Notes: generated by a model from the letters alone, not told the origin. A stretch of DNA of 64,000 bases from Plantago ovata (GCA_028274465.1 CM051457.1:73320496-73384495); one strand, 5' to 3'. Positions 1 to 12,130 are shown, counted from the first letter of the stretch. Translations and numbers: made by a program.

Positions 1-40
1 GATTCGTTCGCGTTGGAGCACGACATCCGCGCGTTCAACA
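1..40 (+). repeat. 3' end of the 5' LTR of element 1
   Basis: Bases 1-37 are identical to 5668-5704. The next bases, ACA against TCA, complete an LTR end that reads TTCAACA here and TTCATCA in the 3' LTR. The primer-binding site follows three bases later, which fixes the LTR boundary at 40. Confidence 0.85.
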
Positions 41-43
41 AAC

Positions 44-61
44 TGGCGCCGTTGTCGGGGA
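44..61 (+). promoter_or_regulatory. Primer-binding site, tRNA-Asp type
   Basis: The sequence tggcgccgttgtcgggga complements the 3' end of plant tRNA-Asp (…TCCCCGGCAACGGCGCCA), with one mismatch. It lies three bases after the LTR end. It would prime minus-strand DNA synthesis. This primer is typical of Athila-like elements. Confidence 0.88.
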
Positions 62-209
62 CTATACTCCTTTTTTCTGTTTAATTAGTTTATATTTTCA
101 GGTTTAGATTCCTAATTCTACTAGTTTTAGTTTTCCTTTTTAATCTCTCTTTGACACTGCTTTCCTAGTCTGTTTTTAATCACCTTTCCTAGTCTATTAC
201 AGATAGTGT

Positions 210-2328
210 ATGCCGCATACACGTTCTGCAGGAACACCGCTTGCTGATTCAATTGCTGAGATTGACAGAGTCTACCACCAAAGAAGGCGACTACTTGAAA
301 GGCGCGCACTAGAGGAAATAGAGGATACTGATTTCTCTGAATCTCTACACATTCTTTTAAAGACCACTGAAGGCATGGGTTCAACCCACCAAGGATCGTA
401 TGAGGGGACCGGCGATTGTTCTTTCATCTGCAACCCGAGATCTGGAGATAAAGAACCACGCATTCCAACAACTTCCGAGGTTCTATGGCTTATCAAGGGA
501 AGATGTGATGGGGTACTTGCACGATATCGATGATTTCGTCAACCAACTCCCACGACCCGGAGCTGACATAACAACGGATGAGTTGAGGATGAAGGTTTTT
601 GCTATGGGATTTGGCGATAGAGCCAAGTCATGGTTAAGTTCTCTTCCAGCAGGCTCGCTGGACACTTGGGAGAAGAAGGTTTTTTCAACATTCATGGAGA
701 AATACTTCCCTCACACCTTGACTACTGCGCTAAAGGCGCAGATCACTGGATTCAAGCAGGACTATGATGAAACCATCTACACCGCGTTCGAGAGGTTCCA
801 AGATCTCACGAACAAGTGCCCTCACCATGGTTTTGAACTATCTGACCTAGTCCAACACTTCTACAATGGACTAACCTTCGAGAACCAACAAGTGGTGGAC
901 TTCCAATGCCGAGGCAATATTTGGGAGGAAACCGCAGAAGCCGTCTGGGCAGTTTTCGAAAGGCTTGCTAAGGATTCACAGTTCAAGAACCCAAGAGCAA
1001 TGGTTAGGAGACGTGGACCTGAAGCTCCACCGACTCAAGAAGCCCCTATGTATAGGGGGAATGGGGATCAATTCGAGTGCTTTACCAACGAATTGAAGCA
1101 AGTCCTCAAGAGCGCCACCGGAACAACTGTTTCGAACGAAGTATGCCAGATATGCAAGAACTATGGGCATGGGGCTCATATTTGTAGATCGCAGCTGGCA
1201 TACGATGATGGCAACTGGGCTCGAGGAGGCGAAGAAGAATCCTTTGCTACGGAGTTTGGTACTCGAGAAGTTAGCTACGGACAAGACGGTAGGAATCCTC
1301 GAGGTGGATTTTGGAGAAGGGGATACCGTAACAATCAAGGATATGCACCGGCTAACCAAACTTATGGTCCTAACCAAGACCGTAGTAGGCTAAACTATGG
1401 TAACGATCACTGCGAAAACCCCGCTCCGAAAGAGCCACCGAAGTCGAAGACGGCTATACTAATGGAGAACTTGCAAAAGATGGTTGATCACACACAAAGT
1501 TTTCTCAAACGTTATGAAGAAGATTCCGAGAAGACTAGGGCAAGGCTTGATAGGTTGGAAGAAAGCACTAGGCTTGCCCATCAAAAGATGCAAGAGTTGA
1601 TCGACCGAGGAGCAAGTAGGGAACAAGGCAAGCTGCCTAGCAACACTGAGAAGTCGATGTCCGTTACCTTGGTGGGTGATCTACCTGTTGAAATCACCAT
1701 CAAGAAGGTTGCTAAGTGCGAGAGTTGCAAGAGGGAAATGCCCCCACAAGCCGAAGGAGAAGAGAAGGACGTTGGTACTAACAAAAGTGAAGAGGAGCAA
1801 GAAGATCCCGAGCCACTCCCTCAAAGTTTCGATGTTAAGGTCGGGATTGGGGAGCTTGAAGATGTCCGAGCCACACTAGACACAGGATCCTACTCTAATA
1901 TGCTCCGTTTGAATGTTTTCGAGAAGAGTAACCTTGGAGAACTAACTGTGCATAAGGCTATTGTGCAACTGGCGGATGGATCCCTTGTGAAACCCGAAGG
2001 CGTTGTGAAGAATGTATTAGTCAAAATTGGTGAAGCCTCTGTCTACACCGATTTTGTAATTATGCCGGCGTCAGCACCAGGAACGGGGGATGTCATGCTC
2101 TTAGGACGAACATTCTTGACTAAGCTACGCTCCGTGATGGACATCTACCAAAGGACTTGCACTATCGAAGTGGATGGCAAGCAACATGTGTTGCAAGCCA
2201 TATCCGATCCACCTGATCCACCCGATACTCCTAACACTATTGATTATAGTGGTCTTAACGTCTATGTTCACTCTTATTCACAGGATCGAAGCACGGGGAA
2301 GTCTAGTACCCTCAGAAGGAAAAGATAG
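210..2328 (+). pseudogene. gag-protease polyprotein of element 1 (frameshifted)
   Basis: The start at 210 (MPHTRSAG…) matches the MPRTRTGG start of the related gene at 36963. A frameshift between about 370 and 400 moves the reading to the frame that runs from 400 (MRGPAIVL…) to the stop at 2328. The capsid region is rich in Trp and Phe. A CCHC zinc knuckle follows (CQICKNYGHGAHIC, about 1144-1185). Next are a glutamine-rich linker, a coiled-coil-like stretch near 1480-1620, and a retropepsin domain with the active-site motif LDTGS near 1876. The related gene in element 2 is intact. Gag would form the cytoplasmic particle and the protease would cut it. The fusion stops right after the protease; no pol follows. 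Confidence 0.85.
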
Positions 2329-2583
2329 GCGAAGACAGGAGTCGAGTCAGAGACTTTAAACAATGGCGCTATCGGGAGGCAACCCGGGGTTTTTATCGCT
2401 TTCTTTACCGCTTTATTGCATGCATTCATAATTGAACAATTTGCTTTTCATATGTGAATTTGTTCGGTTCTGTGTCGTATGTGCTTATGTTGTGTTCGAG
2501 TGCGACTTTTCGAGTGATTTTTTGAGGAAAATGATTTTTCGGGGACTAAAAACCGCATTTTTATTTCAAAAACGTTCGTCTCC

Positions 2584-2687
2584 CACCTAGGAGTGGGGGG
2601 AGAATCGCCCCACGTCCAGAGCGCGCGCGCGCGCTCCAGACGTGCGGGGTGGTCCGCCCCAGGTGTGGGGCAAACCGCCCCACACCT
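2584..2687 (+). repeat. GC-rich palindrome cluster downstream of gag-protease
   Basis: Several palindromes based on GGGG(C)G…CGCCCC lie 256-360 bp after the gag-protease stop. They include a 10-bp stem (2662-2671 with 2677-2686) and an 18-bp alternating GC palindrome near 2619-2636. The same stem type recurs in the LTR at 4742-4822. The related element 2 has a cluster at the matching place, built on a different stem. Confidence 0.75.
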
Positions 2688-4370
2688 CCAGATTCTTAAA
2701 ATCGGGGGTTTCTTCCCCAAACCCCCATTTTCCTCCATTTTCATCTTCTTAACTCCAAATTTTCCTCCATATTCAAAATAATTTCAAACCTTCATAACTT
2801 CTTCATCCTTCCATCATTTTGTGTGTTCTTTAGCTTCATTCGAAGCCCGTTACGTGCCCTATCTTTCTATCCGAACAAATTTCTTCCTAGATCATTCAAT
2901 TTCCGGATTTGAGGTATTATCACATGAACCCTAATTTTTTAAATTTGGGGATTTTTTGATTTATACTTCAATTTAGCTTGTATGATGTATGGGTTGATGC
3001 TTTGTGTTGATTAGTATCTTGTTCTCTGTTTGCATTTGCATTTTGCACGTTTACCGCTTTCTTAGATTTTTAGGTTGCATTTCACTACATTTATCCTAGG
3101 ATAGTCTTGCATGTTTTATATGGAGTTTATTGCCGAATTTTTTGAACTTTTTTATTGGGTAGATCAACTAACTATGCCATTAATCGTATGCTTCATCTCT
3201 ATGAATTTGTTTGAGGTTTTTCTCGCTTGGCTTGTCACATTTATGTATTGTACTTAGTTAAGCATGGTAGTCTCGACATCACTTAGTGGTGTTTTCTCTA
3301 CTGCGGTTCACGAAGGCCTTTATAATAGGATGATGCATGTTAGGGTCTTATGGTTGTTTTCCCGAGTAATTATGTACCTAAGAGGCAACAAGTCTTCACC
3401 ATGCTTTGAGATTGCTAAATGCCTAGGAAGGAGGTAGTGTGAGGTTGTGTGATCCTTTGTTTATAACCTATTCTTCCGAATAGGTTTGGGGAGGGGGTTA
3501 CACCATCATAGACTTGTTTCTGTTTTTCATTTTCGTATCGTGAGTTTATTTTTCCTTTTCCGTGAATTTTGTACTCCAACCTATTCTTTCGAATAGGTTT
3601 GGGGAAGTCGTGTGAGTCATTTGGTTTCTCTTTTTGTTATGCTACTGCTGGCTAAAAAAAATCGAAAATAAAGAAAGAAAAATTCCAAAAAAAAAAAAAT
3701 AGAAAAAGAAAAAGAAAAAAGAATCTGGAAAGAAAAAAAAGAAAAAAAGAGAAAAGACCCCAAAAAAGCAAAGAAGGGTCCAAAAAGAAAGCCAAATAGC
3801 AGTTTAGCAAAGTGTCGAGTCTTTTCCATTTTTTGTAATGTTCGTAATCGTGTTTTATCCTTTTTGTCTTGAGTGTCATCTGTTCTAGACCACCCTCGTC
3901 CTGCCATTCAGGAAGTGGTGAATAGCTTAAGACTTTACTTGAGAGATGGGTAGAATAGGGGAGAGTTATCTTTTATAGGGAACCCTCCTTCGTTTGATGA
4001 GAGCCAGTACTGGTTCGACCTCTTTTGAGGAAAAGTCTTAACATGGTGGAACAACAGTAAGTCCTCAGTTTCATAGGCACGGGACAACCATTCGTATCTT
4101 GGCATGCTTCATTACGTCGTCACTACTAGGTCCAGGTAGAGAATGTTACGAGAGACTATCTTGTCTTGACATAAGTGCTTATGTGGATGTGTATAAGTCA
4201 ACCGAGGTATTCTTCAACCTATATTCATGCTTTGATTTATATGGTTTTTGTTCATATGTTATTTGATACATTCAGTAGATTAGTTCATTTTATTTGGCAT
4301 GAGACTCCATTTTGTGTCTTGCATGTTTTTTGTATTAGAGTCTAGCTTAGTTGCTTGAGGACAAGCAAAG
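2688..4370 (+). other. 3' untranslated internal region of element 1
   Basis: No coding frame can be supported. The stretch holds two copies of a 9-bp-stem hairpin (AACCTATTC, 4-base loop, GAATAGGTT) at 3465-3486 and 3578-3599. Each is followed at once by TGGGGA, which looks like the real polypurine tract. An A-rich purine tract lies at about 3650-3790. Element 2 has the same landmarks at 31235-31600 on the minus strand, so the layout is shared by the two families. Confidence 0.7.
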
Positions 4371-4387
4371 GTTCGGTTTGGGGAGTT
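4371..4387 (+). promoter_or_regulatory. Polypurine tract of element 1
   Basis: gttcggtttggggagtt lies directly before the LTR start TGATGAATG. A small hairpin (TTGCTTGAGGACAAGCAA, 4350-4367) sits just upstream. This tract would prime plus-strand DNA synthesis. Element 2 has the same arrangement at 30615-30650. Confidence 0.8.
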
Positions 4388-4741
4388 TGATGAATGTGTA
4401 TTTTACACTTTCATTCAAGTCTTTTTCACCTATTTTAGCTATCCTCTATGATAATTTAGCTATATTTTAATGCATTTTATTAGAATAGTGTCACGTTTCC
4501 CTTTAGATTTTATTTTACAGGTTTTGGTTGAAATTCGAAGATTTCCGGGCAATTATATTGAAGTTGACAAGGAATTGGTGTTCCAGAAGCCTATTTGGAG
4601 TATCTGAAGGTTTCCGGATAGAATTTGGAGTCTAGGGGCCGAATCTGGAGGTTAGAAGACTACTAGAAGTCAGAAACCGAGTCCGAAAAGGGGCAAAAAT
4701 CCAAAAACGCGTCGAAAACGCGGAATTTCGCGAAAAACTCT

Positions 4742-4822
4742 CTGGGGCGAACCGCCCCAGAGGTGGGGCGAAACGCCCCACACCGGGCGAATCGCCCGGT
4801 GTGTGGGGCGAACCGCCCCACA
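4742..4822 (+). repeat. Four tandem hairpins with trinucleotide loops in the element-1 LTR
   Basis: Stems and loops are: CTGGGGCG-aac-CGCCCCAG (4742-4760); GTGGGGCG-aaa-CGCCCCAC (4763-4781); an 11-bp stem with loop aat (core CCGGGCG/CGCCCGG) centred on 4790-4792; TGTGGGGCG-aac-CGCCCCACA (4802-4822). The related solo LTR keeps only one such hairpin (about 29807-29825). The array ends 13 bp before a TATA-like box. Confidence 0.85.
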
Positions 4823-4834
4823 GTATTTCGGGGC

Positions 4835-4844
4835 CTATATATAG
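4835..4844 (+). promoter_or_regulatory. TATA-like box of the element-1 LTR
   Basis: ctatatatag lies 13 bp after the hairpin array. It is conserved in the solo LTR (29783-29792, minus strand), where it also sits just downstream of the remaining hairpin. A TATA role is inferred from sequence and position. Confidence 0.6.
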
Positions 4845-5707
4845 TTGCTCAGTTTTCTCCGAAAATCATATCTTTCCAGACCTACTTTCTCACCTCTCTC
4901 TATAGTTTTAGGTAGGAACTTCCCGGGGCCTGTCCTGGGAGGTCCGTAGCTTAGGGTATACTTTTTCATAGCAGCTTGGAGCTCGTAGGATCGCAATCAT
5001 CCGGAGATTGACAACCTTCGGTAACTTTGTATCTTACAGTTTTATTCTACTTATTTTATTATATTCTTTCAACATGTTTTCTTCTATGATTTCTGTTGAT
5101 TGCATTCCTATTATGAGTAGCTAAACTTATCGTTGGTGGTAGTATGTGAATTCTTAGCGAATGGAAGATAATCATGCTAATGGCTATATCGCGCATTATA
5201 CTCCGTGTCATTGCTTTATTTCGTTGATCAGGCACAACCTAAATTCTCGTATGTTGTATTAATTATTATGCACAATTGGATACTTGTCGACCATCAGACC
5301 AATTATCTTCGTAGTGTTGAATAATTACGGAACACATTAGGACAATAGTGATTGACTTGTCAGACCAATTATCTTCGTAATGCTTAATATTTGCAACAGG
5401 ACACTAGATTGATTCAAAGATCTCTATGCAAGACCGAGGAATTTATGCATGATTATCGACCTGTAATGTTAAGAAGGACCATACTATCACCAATCTCCAT
5501 TATCTGCTAGAAACCCCTTTTGCTATTTGTTTGATGTTTTATATTCTCTTGTTAAATAGATAAAGCTAGTTATAGTCATGAGAGAACGACACTCGAGTCA
5601 TTCTACTGCTACACTACGGTTTTCGTTGTAGTTGTGGATTGCCTTTGGCTAAATTACAAATTTATTTGATTCGTTCGCGTTGGAGCACGACATCCGCGCG
5701 TTCATCA

Positions 5708-6919
5708 CTCCTCAGAACCAACAAGAAGCGGTGGCGGAGAACCAAGCCTTGAGAACAGTATCTGAGGTAACCCCCTTGATCGACCCGATCACGGGGAGGA
5801 GGCTCACTCTGGAGGAACTCAACGCAAGAAGTCCGCACTTGATGCTCAGATAGAGACTCTACGAGGAACTGTCCAAGAGAAAGAGCAAGACCAAGATCCG
5901 AGCCCCCTGTGCGACGAGATATGAAGCCACCAAGCCAAAATCGAAAGAGGATTCCCCACCTTCGAAAGTTATGATGGAACAAGTTGTCCTAAAGATTACT
6001 TTGTAAGATTTGGCACGAAGATGGATGCTTATGGTCATGATTCGAGGACTAAAGCACTCCTCTTCCCGGCTAACCTCTCCGGAGAAGCCATGAAATGGTG
6101 GTGGCGCCTCCCTCATCCATCCATCAAGTCATATAGAGATCTCTGCAAGGAGTTCTCTAAGCGTTTCGAGAAGGTCATGAATACCAAGAGAAGAGTGAAA
6201 TACTTGGCCGAAATTGTTCAGAAAAACAATGAGGACTTGAGGGACTTCATCAACCGCTTTCATGAAGCAGCCCTCCAAGTTGAAGATCACTCAATCAATG
6301 AGAGAAAAGAATACTTGTACGGTAACACTACCAACACCAAGTTCCAAGAGGTGCTCTCAGCATCGTGTGTGGAGAATGAAGCACAATTGGCGAAAGTTTG
6401 CAAGGATTTCCTCGAGGCCGAGGAATTCCGAAAAACCGTCACAGTAAGAACCAATCCTCCCAAGGAAAAAGGGAAGGAAAAAGAAAAAAGAAGGAGTACC
6501 CTCCCCGCCCGAAAAATCCCGGTAAGCAAAGAAAAGACCAAAAGCATGGGTTTATCAGAGAGGGTCACTCGAGAAATGATTTCCAAGACAAGAGGTCTCC
6601 TCCTAGGAGGTCACCTCCAAGGCGATATAGCAACTACACAGACTTAAATAGGCCAAGATCTGACATCTTGAACTATATAGTCTCGAGGAAGCTAGACGTC
6701 TCCTGGCCACCCCCGATTGGAGAAAACCAAAGGAACAAGAGTTCGGAGAAATTTTGCAAGTTCCACAAGGGGAAAGGGCATACCTCTGACGAATGCGTCG
6801 AGCTCAAGAACGAAATTGAGAGGATGATATGTAATGGCCAGCTGGTCAGCTACATCCAGAAGGAAGAACCTCTGGCGATCTTGTCGCCGCCACCTCAAAG
6901 TGGGAGCGAGCACCATTAA
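5708..6919 (+). pseudogene. Tat-like gag, interrupted and frameshifted
   Basis: The frame enters from the junction with element 1 and has a stop near 5853. The capsid core runs from about 5946 through 6450; key stretches are GEAMKWWWRLPHPSIKSY and the downstream QKNNEDLRDFINRF. A frameshift at about 6400-6500 leads into the basic nucleocapsid part. That part has a zinc-finger-like motif (CKFHKGKGHTSDEC, about 6755-6796), ending at 6919. The N-terminus lies before the window. The protein would form the particle, but this copy cannot encode it whole. Confidence 0.75.
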
Positions 6920-6976
6920 CAAGGAAACCCTCATGATGATGATATTCATAATTACTACAATTATGAGAACCGCCCC

Positions 6977-8675
6977 GTGAACAGAAGCATCCACACTCTT
7001 ACAATTGCGGGAGGACCCGTGGGAGGCGACACTCGAAATCAAAGGGAGATCACAGTGGATAATCTTAGGGTCCGAGATGTGAAGTATGCACAAGCCGCCC
7101 GACCGGGAACTAATGTTATCCCTTTAGATGATAGCGAGATACCTCTAAGGCATGTGGGAGGAGGAAACATATACGATCCTTGTGTTCCACTAGTAGTTTC
7201 CCTTGATGTTCAATCATACAAGTTGGGAAGGATCCTCGTCGACACCGGATGTTCGGCTAACTTGATTTTCATGGGAACCTTGAAGAGGATGCAAATGAAT
7301 CCAAGAGAAGGACTTAAGGAAGTGAGGAGCGCATTGGTAGGGTTTGGAGGACAACCTATCATGCCACTTGGATTGATCAATCTCACGGTGTCAATGGGTA
7401 GCGCTCGACGAGTGACTCAACATGTCCATTCGTAGTCGTCGATATGCCCTTTGATTATTTCGCAGTCCTAGGCCGACCCGGTCTCTCTCAATTTAGAGCC
7501 GTAGTGTCTATAGTCCACAACAAGCTAAAGTTCCCCACTCCATTGGGAATTGGACAAGAAGTAGGAGACATAATAGAAGCATGGGAATGCTATACCATGT
7601 TTGCCAAGTTCACTTCCAGAGTTGCCATTGGAGAACCCAACCCGGGCCAATCATCCGAAGAGCAACCCCTTGTTCACAATGTGCCTTATCGTTTCTACAC
7701 GGTTCGGCGAGTGAAGAAAAAGTCAAAAAAGCGAAGTCCGTCACTTAGGCGAAGGAAAGCAATCATGAAGAAAGATAAGGATACCCTAGTAGGAGCTGTT
7801 AAAGAGCTCGAGGAGTATCAAGTAATTCCACCAATTCCACCATCTTCCAAAAAGAAGAAGTACTTTGAGGAAAACAAAATTAAAGCAAGAGAAACCCTTG
7901 AAGAAATTCAAATTGTTGAAGGAAGTGTCGACAAGGTCACAAAAATTGGTACCGAGATGACTACAGAAGTAAGGATGAAACTCATCCAATGTTTGAAAGA
8001 TAACAACGACATCTTCGCGTGGAGTACCGAGGACCTCAAGAGGATCGACCCACGAGTCGCGATTCACCGTCTGAATGTTGACCCGTCGATCACCCATATC
8101 AGAGAAAAGCGAAGAGACTTCAGCGCGGAAGATAATTCCATCATTGAAGATGAAGTCCAAAGACTTCTTAAGGTCGGTCACATCAAGGAGGTGAGATACT
8201 CCTATTGGGTTTGCAATGTGGTCCTCGTGGAAAAGGGTCCCGGTAAGTGGAGAATGTGCAACAACTTCACAAGACTCAACAAGTTTTGCCCGAAGGATCC
8301 CTACCCTCTCCCACGATCGACCAGCTGGTCGATTCCACTGCTGGATGCACCCTCTTGAGTTTCACGGATGCATACCAGGGTTTCTACCAAGTCAAAATGG
8401 CTAAAGATGATGTACCCAAGACCGCCTTCTTCGCTAATGGCAATGTGTATTGCTTCAACGTGATGCCATTCGGTCTCAAAAATGCCGGAGCGACCTACCA
8501 AAGGCTAGTAACCAAGATGTTCAAAGAAGAGCCAGGCAAAACAATAGAAATGTATGTTTATGATATGCTTGTCAAGAGCAAGACCGAGGAGCAACATGTA
8601 AGTTACCTAGCAAAGTGCTTCTCAATCTTGAGGAAGTATAGAATGAAGCTCAATCCAGCAAAGTGTACCTTTTGA
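6977..8675 (+). pseudogene. Tat-like pol: protease and reverse transcriptase
   Basis: The protease has the motif ILVDTGCSANLI (DTG at 7241-7249). A stop at 7433-7435 is followed by a shift into the frame that starts at 7444. RT begins near 8080; the stretch GKWRMCNNFTRLN matches the usual KWRMCVDFTDLN region but has lost an Asp. A second frameshift near 8300 leads to LLSFTDAYQGF, which keeps the first catalytic Asp. The usual YVDD box reads YVYD (8558-8569), so one catalytic Asp is replaced by Tyr. The frame stops at 8673-8675. This RT cannot be active. Confidence 0.85.
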
Positions 8676-9251
8676 TTCAAAGGGGGGAAGTTCCTCGGTT
8701 ACATGGTAACAGAGAGAGGAATAGAAGCGAACCCCGAGAAAATAAAGGCCATCCTCGATCTTCCTCAACCTCAATCCATCAATGAGGTGCAACAATTGTT
8801 CGGAAAGTCAATCGCATTGAGTAGATTCATCTCGAGGTCTGCCGAGAAAAATCTCCCATTTTTCAAAGTGTTGAGAAAGAGCAACCACTTCGAGTGGACG
8901 AAAGAATGCGAGGAAGCCTTCGAGAAGTTCAAAGAGTATCTACTCTCTCCCCCACTATTGTCAAAACCCATAGAAGGAGAGGTACTTTACTTGTACCTAG
9001 CAGCGACGGGAGAAGCTATCAGCTCGGTCTTGGTGCGAATCCAAGGTAACGACCACTTGCCCATCTACTACTTGAGTAAAGTACTCGCCGGAGCTGAAAC
9101 GCGGTACATGGATATTGAGAGGCTATCCTTCGCCCTAGTCTACATGGCAAGGAGGTTGAAGCCTTACTTTGGAGCTCACAAAGTTGTAGTCTTGACGAAG
9201 CAACCTCTCAAGCAAGTCCTTGGAAAACCCGAAGGTGAGCAATCGAATTGA
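8676..9251 (+). pseudogene. Tat-like pol: connection and first RNase H domain
   Basis: After the stop at 8673 the same protein continues ([18 protein letters not shown]…). It runs through the RT thumb and into a Ty3-type RNase H region ([46 protein letters not shown]). Acidic residues expected in an active Ty3 RNase H are missing at several places. That fits the known decay of this domain in Tat elements that have gained a second RNase H. A frameshift at about 9240-9250 leads to the next segment. Confidence 0.75.
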
Positions 9252-11271
9252 GCGAGTACGACATCGAATATCAAGCACCATTGGCCAAAAAAGCACAAGT
9301 CATTGCCGATTTCCTCGTAGAGTATCCCTCCAAGGGAACTTCAGAGGAAAACCCTCCAAAGACACAGAATGTGATGATGATGGTCGAGGAGCAGCCACGG
9401 CAAAGCAACCCTATGCAAGCTCTTGAAGATGCTTTGAAAGAGCTCAAAGAAATGTCCCAGACAAAAAGAAAAATGCATGAAGTGTTCCTGACAGAGAAAA
9501 TCGAGGAGCCAAAGGGTACGGAGACCGTCTCTCAAAAACCCAAGGAACTAGTCAACCATGGAGACGTCTGGATTCTTCATGTCGATGGATCCTCATCAAG
9601 AAAAAATGGCGGGATAGGGATATACTTCAAGAGTCCCGAAGGAGCCGAACTTGAGTACGCCGTCACTCTTAGTTTCCCGGTCTCCAACAATGAAGCCGAG
9701 TATGAAGCCATCCTCATACCTCTACGTATGGCAAAAGCACTGGAAGTGAAGAAGCTACATCTCTTCACTGATTCTCAATTGGCCGAGAAGCAGATCTCGG
9801 GAAAATTCAAAACCAAGAAGGATTCACTGGCCGAGTACAAAACCGCCATCACGGAGGAAATCCAAAAATTTGAAAGTTGTGAGATTGAGAAGTTCTCAAG
9901 AGATCTCAATCAAAGAGCAGATGCCCTATCAAAGTATGCTTCAGCTTCCGGAGGAGTGGATACCCGGAATGTGATACTTATGAAAATCAACGCGTCATCC
10001 CTATGGTCATCAAAGCCAAACGTCTTGGCAATTGACACTCAACCAAGTTGGATGCAAGAGATTACTACATATCTCACAAAGGGAAGTCTTCCTCGTGATA
10101 AGGCTGAAGCAAGGAAGATTAAAGGAAAGGCAGGCCGCTACATCATGCAAGGAGGCTACTTGTACAAGAGATCCTTTGAGGGAGTCTACTTGAGATGCGT
10201 CGCCGAACAAGAAGTCCAGAAACTTCTGGGAGAGATGCATCGAGGAAGTTGCGGGGACCATGCTGGAGGAAGAACCCTCGTGCAAAAAATCATTCGACAA
10301 GGATACTACTGGCCCACTGTTCGCGAAGATGCTGCTCAATTTGTAAGAAGGTGCGAGGAGTGTCAAATGCACGCCAACTTGATCAATGTCCCAGCAAAAC
10401 CTCTCATACCCATTACCATCACTTGCCCTTTCGACATATGGGGCATCGACATAGTCGGTCCTTTCCCAAGAGGCACGGGTCAAAAGAAGTTCATCATCGT
10501 TGCGGTCGAATACTTTAGCAAGTGGGCGGAGGTTGAAGCAGTGTTTACTATCACCGAACAAAGGGTGATGAATTTTGTATGGAGAAACATCGTGTGCCGA
10601 TTTGGTTTGCCGAGAGTCCTCATCTCGGACAATGGTGCTCAATTTTGTGGCCAAAGGTTCAATGAATGGTGCAAGGAAATGAAGATTGAGAGGAGGTATA
10701 ACTCGGTAGGACATCCTCAATCCAACGGGCAAACAGAGGATGTTAACAAAATCCTTGTTAACAACTTACAAAAGAGGTTCGCCACCAACAAGGACTGGGT
10801 CGACGAGCTTGATGGAGTGGTATGGGCATACCGCACAACTTCAAAAACAGCTACAAGAGAGACTCCTTCTCGCTAGTTTATGGTTCTGAAGCAGTCATAC
10901 CAGCGGAAGTGGCGGTAGAAACCCTCAGAATCCAAGGGTATCAACCCGAGGACAATCATACCGAGAGGCTCTTCGATCTGGAGACGGTAAGCGAAGCGAG
11001 GACCAACGCGTTGGCCAACATCCTCAGATATCAAGCACTGATCGCGAAGACCTACAACAAGGACGTAAGAGAGAGAGACTTCCAAGTAGGAGACTTAATA
11101 CTCCGAAGAGCGGACATACTAGGAAAAGTTGGGAAGATGCAACCCAATTGGGAAGGCCCCTACAAGATAATTGAAGCAAGGTCCAATGGAAGCTATCGTC
11201 TCCAAGACATGGAGGGAAGATTATTGAAGAACCCATGGAATACTTCTAACCTCCAAAGATTCTACGCTTAA
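9248..11271 (+). pseudogene. Tat-like pol: second (plant-type) RNase H and integrase
   Basis: The second RNase H keeps all four acidic positions: HVDGSSSRKNGG (about 9578), NNEAEYEAIL, LFTDSQL and NQRADALSKYAS. Integrase follows, with an H2C2 zinc region (HRGSCGDHAG… CEECQMH) and catalytic residues in GIDIVGPF, ISDNGAQF and SNGQTE. A frameshift near 10860 moves into the last frame (FSLVYGSEAVIPAEV… NLQRFYA), which ends at 11271. Apart from that shift the stretch is one of the best preserved parts of the element. The dual RNase H supports Tat placement. Confidence 0.85.
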
Positions 11272-12130
11272 GTTGTTTAATGAACAAGCTTTTTGAAAAG
11301 CTCCTGTGAAAGGCCCGAAGATCGAGCAGGATTCCTCACAAGCTTGTGTGAGAGGTACCTCATGTTTTTTGGTTAAGAAAACGTTGTAAGAAAGCTGGCC
11401 GCGAAGCCCCCATTGTAATTGCATTTCCGACAAATCAATACAATGTCTATCTTTCAACAAAGAAAATGTTCAAGTATAGAACTACTATACTCAAAAAAGA
11501 ATGAAATGCTACTCGATCAAGAGAGCTTGCTCGATATATATAAAAGCTACTCGATTTCCATGATTAAGGGGAATGCTCCCCGCTCCCTCATCTCTTGAAG
11601 AGAATTAATCGGGATGCTTTTTAAAGGGGTAAAAGCGAGGAGTAGAAAGAAATCGAGGAGGATGAGCCCGATTCTTTCTGGCTCAACACTTGGAATTTTT
11701 TCTGAGTTCACCACTTAGAGTTTTTTCTTAGTTGTCAAGAAAATCGACAAGTGCGGGAACTACTGTGATAGCTCGAGGAGTTTAATTCGAATTATTACAA
11801 ACAATGATCACTTTGCCGATCAACGGTGCGAAGAACTTCTATCCTCGGTTCTAACTTATACATGTTTAACTACTCTATCAAGTTATACGTCATAACAGAA
11901 ATTGGAGTTAGTAAAAAACACAAGTATAAGCAAGAAAACGAAGAGCAACAAACTTTTATTAAAGAAACAAGAGCGAGAAGACAAACAGTTGACAACATAT
12001 ATTACAAAGAGATATGTTTCGAGGAGTGCCACAAAGGGCCGAATGGAAATTGTTTGAAAAAAATGAAAAGTACAGAATGGAAAAATTACAACATGCCCGA
12101 GTATGCTCGGTCTTCATCAGATCTCCGATT
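11272..12130. other. Non-coding spacer between integrase and antisense ORF
   Basis: No frame or RNA gene can be supported. The stretch is moderately AT-rich, with short GA-rich runs (about 11625-11665). It separates the convergent sense pol and antisense gene of the Tat-like element. Confidence 0.5.

Larger units (their letters stand above)
1..5707 (+). mobile_element. Athila-like LTR retrotransposon, gag-protease only (element 1), 5' end outside window
   Basis: The first 40 bases repeat the end of the LTR at 5668-5707, so the window opens at the last bases of the 5' LTR. The order is LTR end, tRNA-Asp type primer-binding site, gag-protease frame, about 2 kb of non-coding DNA, polypurine tract, 3' LTR. 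No reverse transcriptase, RNase H or integrase is present between 2328 and 4388, so the element is non-autonomous and would need enzymes from a relative. The tRNA-Asp site and the gag/protease type place it near Athila. It interrupts a Tat-like gag, whose frame resumes at 5708. A 5-bp TSD starting CTCCT at 5708 is predicted, but the other flank is outside. Confidence 0.85.
4388..5707 (+). repeat. 3' LTR of element 1
   Basis: It runs from TGATGA to TCATCA (1320 bp). The start follows the polypurine tract. The end matches the window's first 40 bases and the solo LTR at 28936-30178, which has the same terminal hexamers. It carries a palindrome array at 4742-4822, a TATA-like box at 4835-4844 and no ORF. 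Confidence 0.9.

Noticed and set aside
44-61. tRNA gene fragments at primer-binding sites
   Set aside because: Only 11-18 bases complementary to tRNA 3' ends, directly beside LTRs; these are priming sites.
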